Shown: piece after piece, positions 6,816 through 11,603 of the stretch
Position numbering within the stretch: position 1 is the first letter of the stretch
Layout of the letters: the number at the start of each line of letters is the position of its first letter
Assembly: GCA_937915915.1 (NCBI GenBank)
Contig: CALGGN010000337.1
Location: forward strand, 1 to 11,603
Reading direction: 5' to 3'
DNA: 11,603 nucleotides
From: an uncultured Selenomonas sp.
GTDB taxonomy: Bacteria; Bacillota; Negativicutes; Selenomonadales; Selenomonadaceae
Notes under the pieces: model-generated
What the model saw: only the letters and a program-made list of their open reading frames with translations
Told to the model about the DNA's origin: nothing
Database searches by the model: none
Made by a program: the position numbers and the translations under genes

Positions 6816-8296
6816 GCTTCCGTTCCTTTCCCCGCGGGATGTATTTCCACCTGCGGAAACTTTGGCAGCCACCTCGGCGGCACGATTCGCAGCCAATCCA
6901 GGGTTTCCCTGCTCAAAGGATTTTTCTCGCATTGCACTGCCGCGCGCCTATAGGTCTCAGCCAGCTCTCTCGCGCATCGATAGGCCGCATCCTCATAGCG
7001 CCCGGCAATCATGAAATTTGCGTAGGAATCCGTTTTCGGCTGGGAAAAATACAAATAGATTTCCCCCGGCGGGAAGAGTCGGAGCTGCTCGCAAAGAAAT
7101 TTCTTCGCCGCATCGTCCAATGGCAGTGCCTCAAAAAAGGCGATGGTCTTCGTCATATCCCCTCGTAAAAGCACCCGCAGGGCATCTTGCAAACAACGCT
7201 CCTGATAAAAATATGTCTTCAAGCTCTTTTGCCAATACTGCAGCGCGATACTTTCCTTTCCCTCCTCCTGATAAGTTCTGCCCAAAAGGTAATACAGCTC
7301 GGGCATGACGGTGGGCATAAAAACATGCTGTAGTTCCTCGGGGTTCTCCTCTGGCAGCTCACTCAGCTCCATGGCGCGGAAGAACTGCTCTCGCGCTTTC
7401 CCATACCGCATCTGCCGGAAAAACACCTTCCCCTTTTCCCACGAAAGTTCCGCCCACCGAGGATGCTTTGCAAGGGCTCTTTCCACTTCTGCCATCCCTT
7501 GCTCCGCCAGGGTTCCGAGCTGATCCATGGAAAACAAGAGCGTAAGCCATGCCTTGCGCTCTGACTCCTGAGAATCGCGGGTCCTGTCGACATACGCCAA
7601 AAAACGCCTTGCATAGTCCAAACTTTTCTCGAATTCCCCCATGCTGTAGTATGTGTCCATGAAATAGGGGAACTTCTTTGGATCGTCCTTTCCTTCCCGC
7701 GCCCGTTCCTGCAAAAGCAGTTCAAGATTCCGTTTGTTTTTCTCCGCTTGAGTCAGGATGCTGTAGCCCGTATGGATAAACATCAGGTCGGTCATCTGAT
7801 ATTCTCGTTTGCCGCTTTCCATTGCCATGTTCCGAATCATCTCATGCACGCTGCCTACATAGCGCAGCGTCCTGCTCCTCCGAAATATCCGCATCTGATA
7901 CGCTTGGTCGATCACCCGTCCGTGATCCGCCTCGTCAATATTGAGAAAAGGGCTGATCAACCCCACAATTTTGCGCTGCGGATGCACCTCCTGCAGAACT
8001 TGGGGCAAACGTTTCAAAGCATCCTCCGTGAAATACTCGTCCGCATCCAAAAATATGATCCAGTCCCCATGCGCCTGATCCAGTGCATAATTCTTCGCCG
8101 CAGAGAAATCATGGATCCATTCAAAGAAATAGACCTTTGCGCCGCCTGTCTCCGCAAGCTCCACCGTCCGATCCGTGGAGCCGGTATCCACCACGATGAT
8201 CTCGTCCGCAATCCTGCGGACATTTGCCAGCCAACGTTCGATGTGTTTTTCCTCATTTTTTACAATCACGCACGCAGAAACCGAAATCTTAGGCAT
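6812..8296 (-). CDS. Family 2 glycosyltransferase with TPR-like tail (second copy)
   Basis: This 494-residue cytoplasmic glycosyltransferase has a GT-A domain over about residues 1-230. It shows IVKNEE (11-16), VVDTGSTD (35-42), DADE (84-87), GSVHEMI (148-154) and IHTGY (174-178). The C-terminal part is helical with TPR-like signatures, such as PELYYLLGRTYQEEGKESIA and the segment after it. The start at 8296 overlaps the previous gene's stop by 8 bp, with GGTGGGAG just upstream, which suggests translational coupling. The stop TGA overlaps the next start as ATGA (6812-6815). It resembles the neighbouring GT2 protein throughout its catalytic half, but the tails differ more, so the pair probably arose by duplication and then specialised. 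An attached TPR region in this family may hold the protein acceptor or partner enzymes. That role is inferred. Confidence 0.87.
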   Translation of the reverse strand: MPKISVSACVIVKNEEKHIERWLANVRRIADEIIVVDTGSTDRTVELAETGGAKVYFFEWIHDFSAAKNYALDQAHGDWIIFLDADEYFTEDALKRLPQVLQEVHPQRKIVGLISPFLNIDEADHGRVIDQAYQMRIFRRSRTLRYVGSVHEMIRNMAMESGKREYQMTDLMFIHTGYSILTQAEKNKRNLELLLQERAREGKDDPKKFPYFMDTYYSMGEFEKSLDYARRFLAYVDRTRDSQESERKAWLTLLFSMDQLGTLAEQGMAEVERALAKHPRWAELSWEKGKVFFRQMRYGKAREQFFRAMELSELPEENPEELQHVFMPTVMPELYYLLGRTYQEEGKESIALQYWQKSLKTYFYQERCLQDALRVLLRGDMTKTIAFFEALPLDDAAKKFLCEQLRLFPPGEIYLYFSQPKTDSYANFMIAGRYEDAAYRCARELAETYRRAAVQCEKNPLSRETLDWLRIVPPRWLPKFPQVEIHPAGKGTEA

Positions 8297-9872
8297 GTGC
8301 TCCCACCTTCCCGCACCAATCCAAATACGTCTCGACCGCGCCGTCCTCTACTGTCCCCATGTCCTGCGCCCGAAGCAGACACTCTCGTGCAGTCTCTTTC
8401 TCTCCAGCATGATAGAAGCAAATTCCCACATTCCGCCAGAAAACAGCATCCGCCTCTTCGGCACCCGCAGGGATCGCACCATAGAGCAGGAAAGCCGCAT
8501 CCCAGTGCCGCTCCTCCATGCAGACATCTGCCAACTTCCGAAGAATAGTCGGCGAGAAATCTGCCGCCATAGCAAGAAATCTCTCCCGAATCTCCGGAGA
8601 TGCCCCATCGAGAACCCATTTCAGGGCAATCCTATACCCCTCCGCATCTTTCGGACGCAACACGTTGCTGTCATCGAAATAACGGATCGCCAAAGGCTGC
8701 AGAAAGGACAGCAGCTCGGGGACACACTCTCTCACTGCCTGATTATCGGCCTCCTGCAGGCGCAACAGTGCCAGTAAGAGCTTTCGGTTCCGTTCGGCCG
8801 CCTCCTGTATGGTCACCGCCGAAACCTGTCCCTCCGGAAGGTTCTCATCCGTTCTCATTTTTTCCTCCCAGCTTTTCATCCGCTTTTCAGCCAACGCTGC
8901 CATGTCCGCTGTGAACAGGCTCGGTTCCCATCCGCGCTCCCATGCCCTGACGCGGAAGCTCTCCAATGCATGACGCATATGGCGGACGGCCTGCGCATAC
9001 ATGCCCTGGGCAGCCTCACATTCCGCGAGATCTGCCGAAAACTCCGGGATATCCGGGAAAGCATCCACCGCTTGCCGACAAACTTCATATCTCTCCGGAA
9101 GCCTGTCTTCCGTCTCTGCCAAAAGCTGCAGCAAGATGCGATAGGAGCGGCTGGCATAGCTGCTGCTTTTCTTCCCTCCCGACGCGATGTCCATGCGGGC
9201 ATATTTCTCCGCCAAATCCGTTTTGCTCATCCCTAAGTAAACATCCGCAAGATAACCATAGACACGTTCTGGATGGCTGCTTTCCTTCATCTCCCGAAGC
9301 AGCATGTTCAAATTTCTCTCTGTCTTGGCATCAGACAGAGTGGCAGAATAGCCTGTATGAATAATCTGCAACTCATGAGGTTTCAGCCGAACAACCTGAG
9401 AAAGCGTACGTTCATGCAGGCAAAGTTCCTCATGTATCCTTCCTCGAAAACGCAGTCCTTCCCGTTTGGGGAAAATGCGAATGGCAAAGGAGTCAATCAG
9501 GACCTCGCCGCCATGATCCATGTCAATGTTGCGCAGGGGAAGAGCCAGCCCATCTGCAGCTTCCGCAGGCAGATGGTTCAAAATGCTGCGCAGGTTCCCC
9601 TGCGTCTCCTCCGAAACATATTCATCCGCATCCAGAAACACGATCCAGTCTCCCGTCGCTTTGTCAATGGCAAGATTGCGTGGCTTCGAAAAGTCTTCCT
9701 CCCACGGCGAAACATAAACTTTCGCCCCGAATTCCTTGGCAATCGATACCGTGCGATCCTCTGACCCCGTATCGACGACAACGAACTCGTCCACAGCGTT
9801 CCGTAAGCTGTTCATAGACTTCCTCAGAACCCGCTCCTCATTTTTCACGATGTAGCATGCGCTCAGTTTCAT
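8289..9872 (-). CDS. Family 2 glycosyltransferase with C-terminal helical-repeat region (likely flagellin glycosyltransferase)
   Basis: This is a 527-residue protein with an N-terminal GT-A fold of family 2 and a long helical tail. It shows IVKNEE (8-13), the nucleotide-binding VVDTGSED (32-39), the metal-binding DADE (81-84), RIHEEL (145-150) and IHTGY (171-175). The tail from about residue 200 contains Tyr/Ala-rich helices resembling TPR units, for example around 290-310 and near the C-terminus (CFYHAGEKETARECLLRAQ). There is no signal peptide or membrane segment, so it should act in the cytoplasm before flagellin export. It is the first gene after the flagellin terminator. Its start follows a purine-rich stretch, and its stop overlaps the next gene by 8 bp. 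It is a paralogue of that next gene; the two share the VDTGS and DADE blocks at protein and DNA level. The sugar and donor cannot be told from sequence. The acceptor is inferred from position. Confidence 0.87.
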   Translation of the reverse strand: MKLSACYIVKNEERVLRKSMNSLRNAVDEFVVVDTGSEDRTVSIAKEFGAKVYVSPWEEDFSKPRNLAIDKATGDWIVFLDADEYVSEETQGNLRSILNHLPAEAADGLALPLRNIDMDHGGEVLIDSFAIRIFPKREGLRFRGRIHEELCLHERTLSQVVRLKPHELQIIHTGYSATLSDAKTERNLNMLLREMKESSHPERVYGYLADVYLGMSKTDLAEKYARMDIASGGKKSSSYASRSYRILLQLLAETEDRLPERYEVCRQAVDAFPDIPEFSADLAECEAAQGMYAQAVRHMRHALESFRVRAWERGWEPSLFTADMAALAEKRMKSWEEKMRTDENLPEGQVSAVTIQEAAERNRKLLLALLRLQEADNQAVRECVPELLSFLQPLAIRYFDDSNVLRPKDAEGYRIALKWVLDGASPEIRERFLAMAADFSPTILRKLADVCMEERHWDAAFLLYGAIPAGAEEADAVFWRNVGICFYHAGEKETARECLLRAQDMGTVEDGAVETYLDWCGKVGAHA

Positions 9873-9923
9873 TCCTCCACCCTCTCCTATCCCTTCTCTC
9901 TGGTATAAAGATTCTACATCAAC

Positions 9924-9953
9924 AAAAAAAACCCTCTCCCGAAGGAGAGGGTT
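9924..9953 (-). terminator. Rho-independent terminator of flagellin gene
   Basis: On the minus strand, AACCCTCTCC (9944-9953) and GGAGAGGGTT (9930-9939) form a perfect 10-bp stem closed by a TTCG tetraloop, followed directly by a run of T (9924-9931). It lies about 35 bp past the flagellin stop codon. It should separate abundant flagellin mRNA from the glycosyltransferase genes, leaving those to readthrough or to a weak promoter in the 50 bp before 9872. Confidence 0.95.
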
Positions 9954-9987
9954 GAAAACTTGGCAGTTTTTGAAACCAACTGTCGGA

Positions 9988-11295
9988 TTACTGGAGCAAG
10001 CTGAGAACCGAGCTACTGTTCTGGTTCGCCTGAGCCAGCATGGACTGAGCGGCCTGCAGAAGAACGTTGTTCTTCGTGTAGTTCGTCATTTCCTTTGCCA
10101 TGTCGGCATCGCGGATGGTGGACTCGGAAGCCTGGACATTCTCGCTTGCCGTGGTCAGGTTGCTGCTGGTGTACTCGAGACGGGACTCGATGGAGCCGAT
10201 GGTCGTCTGCTGGTCGAGAGCCTTGGACACTGCGTTGTCGAGCACCGCGATGGCTGCATTCGCTTTCTCCTGCGTGCTGATGTTCAGCTTCGTGCCGTCA
10301 GCGCCCTTCAGACCGAGCGCCTCGGAGCGCATATCCTTCAGGCCGACCTTGATGCTCTGGTTCGCCTTCGCGCCTACCTGCAATGTCAGCGCATTGTCCG
10401 AGGAAGCATTCTCTGCGAAGATGCTCTGGTCGAACGCATCCAGCGCTGCATTGGCAGACTTCTTGACATTGCCCTGCGAATCCGTGATACGGATCGTGAT
10501 GCCATTCACCGCGCCCGTAATTCCGGCACTATTCGTTGCAAAGGTCAACGCATTTTCCCCGCTTGCCGTATTGACTGCGTTTCCGCCCGAATCCACGCCA
10601 ATATTGCTGGTCTCACCAGTCAACTTCACTCCGGCACCCAAGTCGTTCAACTTGGTCTCAATTGTCTGCAACGTCGAATCAGTTCCTACCTTGAAGCTCG
10701 TCGTATAGGTCTTGCCGCCCTTTGTGAAGGACACCGAAACCGAATCCGTCGACACAATCTCAAGAGAATCCCCCGCACGACGATTCAGTTCCGTCAGATT
10801 CGTACTTGTCTTTGTGGTTTCCGCCAACGCCTGATTTGTAAAGGAAGCCTGCGTCGCAGAACCAATCGTGTTCTTGGAACCATCCACCAGATACTTGCCG
10901 TTGTAGGTGACGTTTGCGTTGTCATCGATCTGGTCGATGGACTGATCGAGTTCCTTCTGGATGGTCTGGCGGTCAGCGTCCGTGTTCGTGTCGTTGGCTG
11001 CGTTGATGACCTTTTCCTTCAAGGTCTTCAGGATTTCCACCGTGGAGCTTACCGCGCCCTCAGCGGTCTTCATCATGCTGCTGCCGTTCTGGGTGTTCTG
11101 GTTTGCCTGGTCAAGGGAGCGGATCTGGACGCGCATGCGCTCGGAAATCGCATACCCGGAAGCATCGTCCTGCGCGCTGTTGATCTTCATGCCCGAAGAA
11201 ACCTTTGCGAGGCTCTTCGTGAGTGCGCTCGAGTTCTTGTTCAGCGTGTTCAGAGTGCTGATTGCCGACATGTTGTTCTTTACTACCATTGCCAT
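9988..11295 (-). CDS. fliC: Flagellin (flagellar filament subunit)
   Basis: This encodes the secreted subunit that polymerises into the flagellar filament. The 435-residue protein has the two conserved flagellin ends. The N-terminal D0/D1 part (about residues 1-140) includes KVSSGMKINSAQDDASGYAI and YNGKYLVDGS. The C-terminal D1/D0 part (about 300-435) includes SRLEYTSSNL, ESTIRDADMA and VLLQAAQSMLAQANQ, and ends SVLSLLQ. Between them, residues 140-300 form a variable, Ser/Thr-rich region, the expected surface domain and the likely target of glycosylation. The start at 11295 is preferred over a longer frame to 11337 because GGAGG (11304-11308) sits 8 nt upstream of it and the product then begins MAMVVKNNMSA, as in Negativicutes flagellins. 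There is no Cys. A strong terminator follows the stop, so the gene is largely its own transcription unit, with two sigma-28-like promoters upstream. The family call is certain; the genus is inferred. Confidence 0.98.
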   Translation of the reverse strand: MAMVVKNNMSAISTLNTLNKNSSALTKSLAKVSSGMKINSAQDDASGYAISERMRVQIRSLDQANQNTQNGSSMMKTAEGAVSSTVEILKTLKEKVINAANDTNTDADRQTIQKELDQSIDQIDDNANVTYNGKYLVDGSKNTIGSATQASFTNQALAETTKTSTNLTELNRRAGDSLEIVSTDSVSVSFTKGGKTYTTSFKVGTDSTLQTIETKLNDLGAGVKLTGETSNIGVDSGGNAVNTASGENALTFATNSAGITGAVNGITIRITDSQGNVKKSANAALDAFDQSIFAENASSDNALTLQVGAKANQSIKVGLKDMRSEALGLKGADGTKLNISTQEKANAAIAVLDNAVSKALDQQTTIGSIESRLEYTSSNLTTASENVQASESTIRDADMAKEMTNYTKNNVLLQAAQSMLAQANQNSSSVLSLLQ

Positions 11296-11303
11296 GATAA
11301 ATT

Positions 11304-11311
11304 CCTCCCTG
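11304..11311 (-). promoter_or_regulatory. Flagellin ribosome binding site overlapping a second CsrA-like motif
   Basis: The mRNA reads CAGGGAGG, with GGAGG 8 nt before the ATG. This decides the start at 11295. The AGGGA within it is also a minimal CsrA motif, so a dimer bridging this site and the hairpin at 11331-11346 would block ribosome entry. The ribosome binding site is firm; the regulatory reading is tentative. Confidence 0.6.
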
Positions 11312-11330
11312 ATTTTACATTTAATGTCTA

Positions 11331-11346
11331 CGGGCATCCCTGCCCG
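11331..11346 (-). promoter_or_regulatory. Hairpin with CsrA-like binding site in flagellin leader
   Basis: On the mRNA, CGGGCA and TGCCCG form a perfect 6-bp stem around a GGGA loop, giving CAGGGATG across loop and stem (11335-11342). The known CsrA consensus places ARGGA in a hairpin loop, often as CARGGAUG, which this matches. The hairpin lies about 35 nt upstream of the start codon. In Bacillus subtilis, hag mRNA carries one such site in a hairpin and a second over the Shine-Dalgarno, and CsrA is antagonised by FliW. The same layout appears here. Binding itself is inferred. Confidence 0.5.
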
Positions 11347-11445
11347 CTGTTTGCTTTATAATAGCAAGCAGCTCCTGCCTTTGCGATGGTTGCTAGCTCA
11401 CCTCGCCAACCCTCGCCGCTTGCTGATTACCTTTCTTACATCCTA

Positions 11446-11500
11446 TATATCGGAGCTTTTTCGTTTTCCTTAAGTGTTTTTTGAAACTTTTTTTATTTTT
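11446..11500. repeat. Direct repeat, promoter block copy 1 (fliC-proximal)
   Basis: These 55 bases are identical to 11549-11603, an offset of 103 bp. The block contains a sigma-28-like promoter reading leftward to fliC and the A-rich tract (on the transcribed sense strand) upstream of it. Similarity continues, with substitutions, past the identical part: CTTACA occurs at 11435-11440 and at 11538-11543 with the same 103-bp offset. The original duplication was therefore larger than the identical core. Confidence 0.95.
11447..11472 (-). promoter_or_regulatory. Sigma-28 (FliA/SigD)-like promoter P1 of flagellin gene
   Basis: Read leftward on the minus strand, TAAG (11469-11472) is followed by 14 nt and then TCCGATAT (11447-11454). 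The flagellar sigma factor consensus is TAAA, about 15 nt, then GCCGATAA or GCCGATAT. The -10 box therefore differs from the SigD form only at its first base and the -35 box by one base. A-rich DNA lies just upstream, which could act as an UP element. Transcription would begin roughly 10 nt downstream of the -10 box and give a leader of about 140 nt. The sequence match is seen; promoter activity is inferred. Confidence 0.7.
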
Positions 11501-11548
11501 TTCGTTTGTTTTTTGGCTTGCCGTGAATCATCTCTGCCTTACACTTAC

Positions 11549-11603
11549 TATATCGGAGCTTTTTCGTTTTCCTTAAGTGTTTTTTGAAACTTTTTTTATT
11601 TTT
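11549..11603. repeat. Direct repeat, promoter block copy 2 (fliC-distal, reaches the window edge)
   Basis: This is an exact copy of 11446-11500. It runs to the last base of the window, so its true end cannot be seen. Together the two copies form a tandem duplication with a period of 103 bp. Confidence 0.95.
11550..11575 (-). promoter_or_regulatory. Sigma-28-like promoter P2, duplicated copy
   Basis: This has the same boxes and spacing as the proximal promoter: TAAG at 11572-11575, 14 nt, then TCCGATAT at 11550-11557. It lies inside the second copy of the direct repeat and points the same way, toward fliC. It would give a transcript about 103 nt longer that reads through the proximal promoter. 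It could be active or a silent by-product of the duplication. Confidence 0.6.

Larger units (their letters stand above)
11296..11437 (-). promoter_or_regulatory. Structured 5' leader of flagellin mRNA
   Basis: This is the roughly 140-nt untranslated stretch between the predicted start of transcription and the flagellin start codon. A long-range 7-bp pairing is possible between GCTTGCT (11418-11424) and AGCAAGC (11363-11369). It encloses a smaller GGTTG/CAACC pairing (11388-11392 with 11407-11411) and a direct repeat CCTCGCC (11401-11407 and 11411-11417). Nearer the gene lies a GC-rich hairpin at 11331-11346. No open frame here looks real. The pairings are seen by eye; their effect on mRNA stability or translation is inferred. 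Confidence 0.5.

Noticed and set aside
6816..6932. Longer GT41 start at 6932
   Set aside because: It would overlap the upstream gene by 121 bp and add a non-conserved leader, while the ATG at 6815 has a good ribosome binding site and an ATGA overlap.
7748..8548. Plus-strand open frame of 266 codons across the two GT2 genes
   Set aside because: It crosses the junction of two well-supported minus-strand genes and encodes a His/Pro/Arg-rich shadow sequence.
9873..9923. Candidate promoter (TAGAAT or TATACC boxes) before the first GT2 gene
   Set aside because: Neither -10-like box has an acceptable -35 box at 16-18 nt, and no sigma-28 motif is present.
9952..11361. Long open frame of 469 codons on the plus strand opposite flagellin
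   Set aside because: It is antisense to a certain flagellin gene, arises from codon bias, and its product is a Leu/Arg/Cys-rich sequence with no recognisable domain.
11446..11603. Direct repeats as a CRISPR array or attachment sites
   Set aside because: There are only two copies, the repeat is longer than the 48-bp spacer between identical parts, and it contains promoter boxes aimed at fliC; no integrase or cas gene is present.

Overview
The window is a flagellin gene followed by a long flagellin-modification gene cluster. All eight genes lie on the minus strand, so the biological order runs from high to low coordinates. The flagellin N-terminus (MAMVVKNNMSAISTLNTLNK) and its TAEGAVSSTVEILKTLKEK segment resemble, from memory, flagellins of Selenomonas and related Negativicutes (diderm Firmicutes). 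Strong GGAGG-type ribosome binding sites and moderate GC (about 53% in a counted 60-base sample) agree with that. The genus is an inference.

Layout in transcription order. (1) 11296-11603 is the flagellin control region. It holds two direct copies of a promoter block at least 55 bp long, each with a sigma-28 (FliA/SigD)-like promoter. A structured leader follows, with two CsrA-like sites, one in a hairpin loop and one on the Shine-Dalgarno. (2) 9988-11295 is flagellin. (3) 9924-9953 is a strong intrinsic terminator with a UUCG loop. (4) 8289-9872 and 6812-8296 are two paralogous family-2 glycosyltransferases with helical-repeat tails. (5) 3441-6815 is a 1124-residue protein with two complete SPINDLY/O-GlcNAc-transferase-like (GT41) units in tandem. 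(6) 2347-3405 is a TPR-like protein with a charged N-terminus and a low-complexity linker. (7) 1112-2329 is a FliB-like flagellin lysine N-methylase. (8) 307-1089 is a Fic-domain protein carrying its own inhibitory motif. (9) 1-279 is an AT-rich, short GT8-type glycosyltransferase fragment whose start codon is followed at once by six CAAT repeats, the arrangement used for phase variation in Haemophilus lic genes.

Genes 4 to 8 are tightly packed: three junctions overlap or read ATGA, and the others have gaps of 17 to 35 bp with good ribosome binding sites. The likely joint task is post-translational modification of the flagellin made next door: O-glycosylation of Ser/Thr by the GT2 and GT41 enzymes, and lysine methylation by FliB. 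The roles of the TPR-like protein and the Fic enzyme are not known from sequence. Glycosylation and methylation combined with a bimodular GT41, a Fic protein and a repeat-controlled glycosyltransferase in one cluster is the most interesting aspect of the window.
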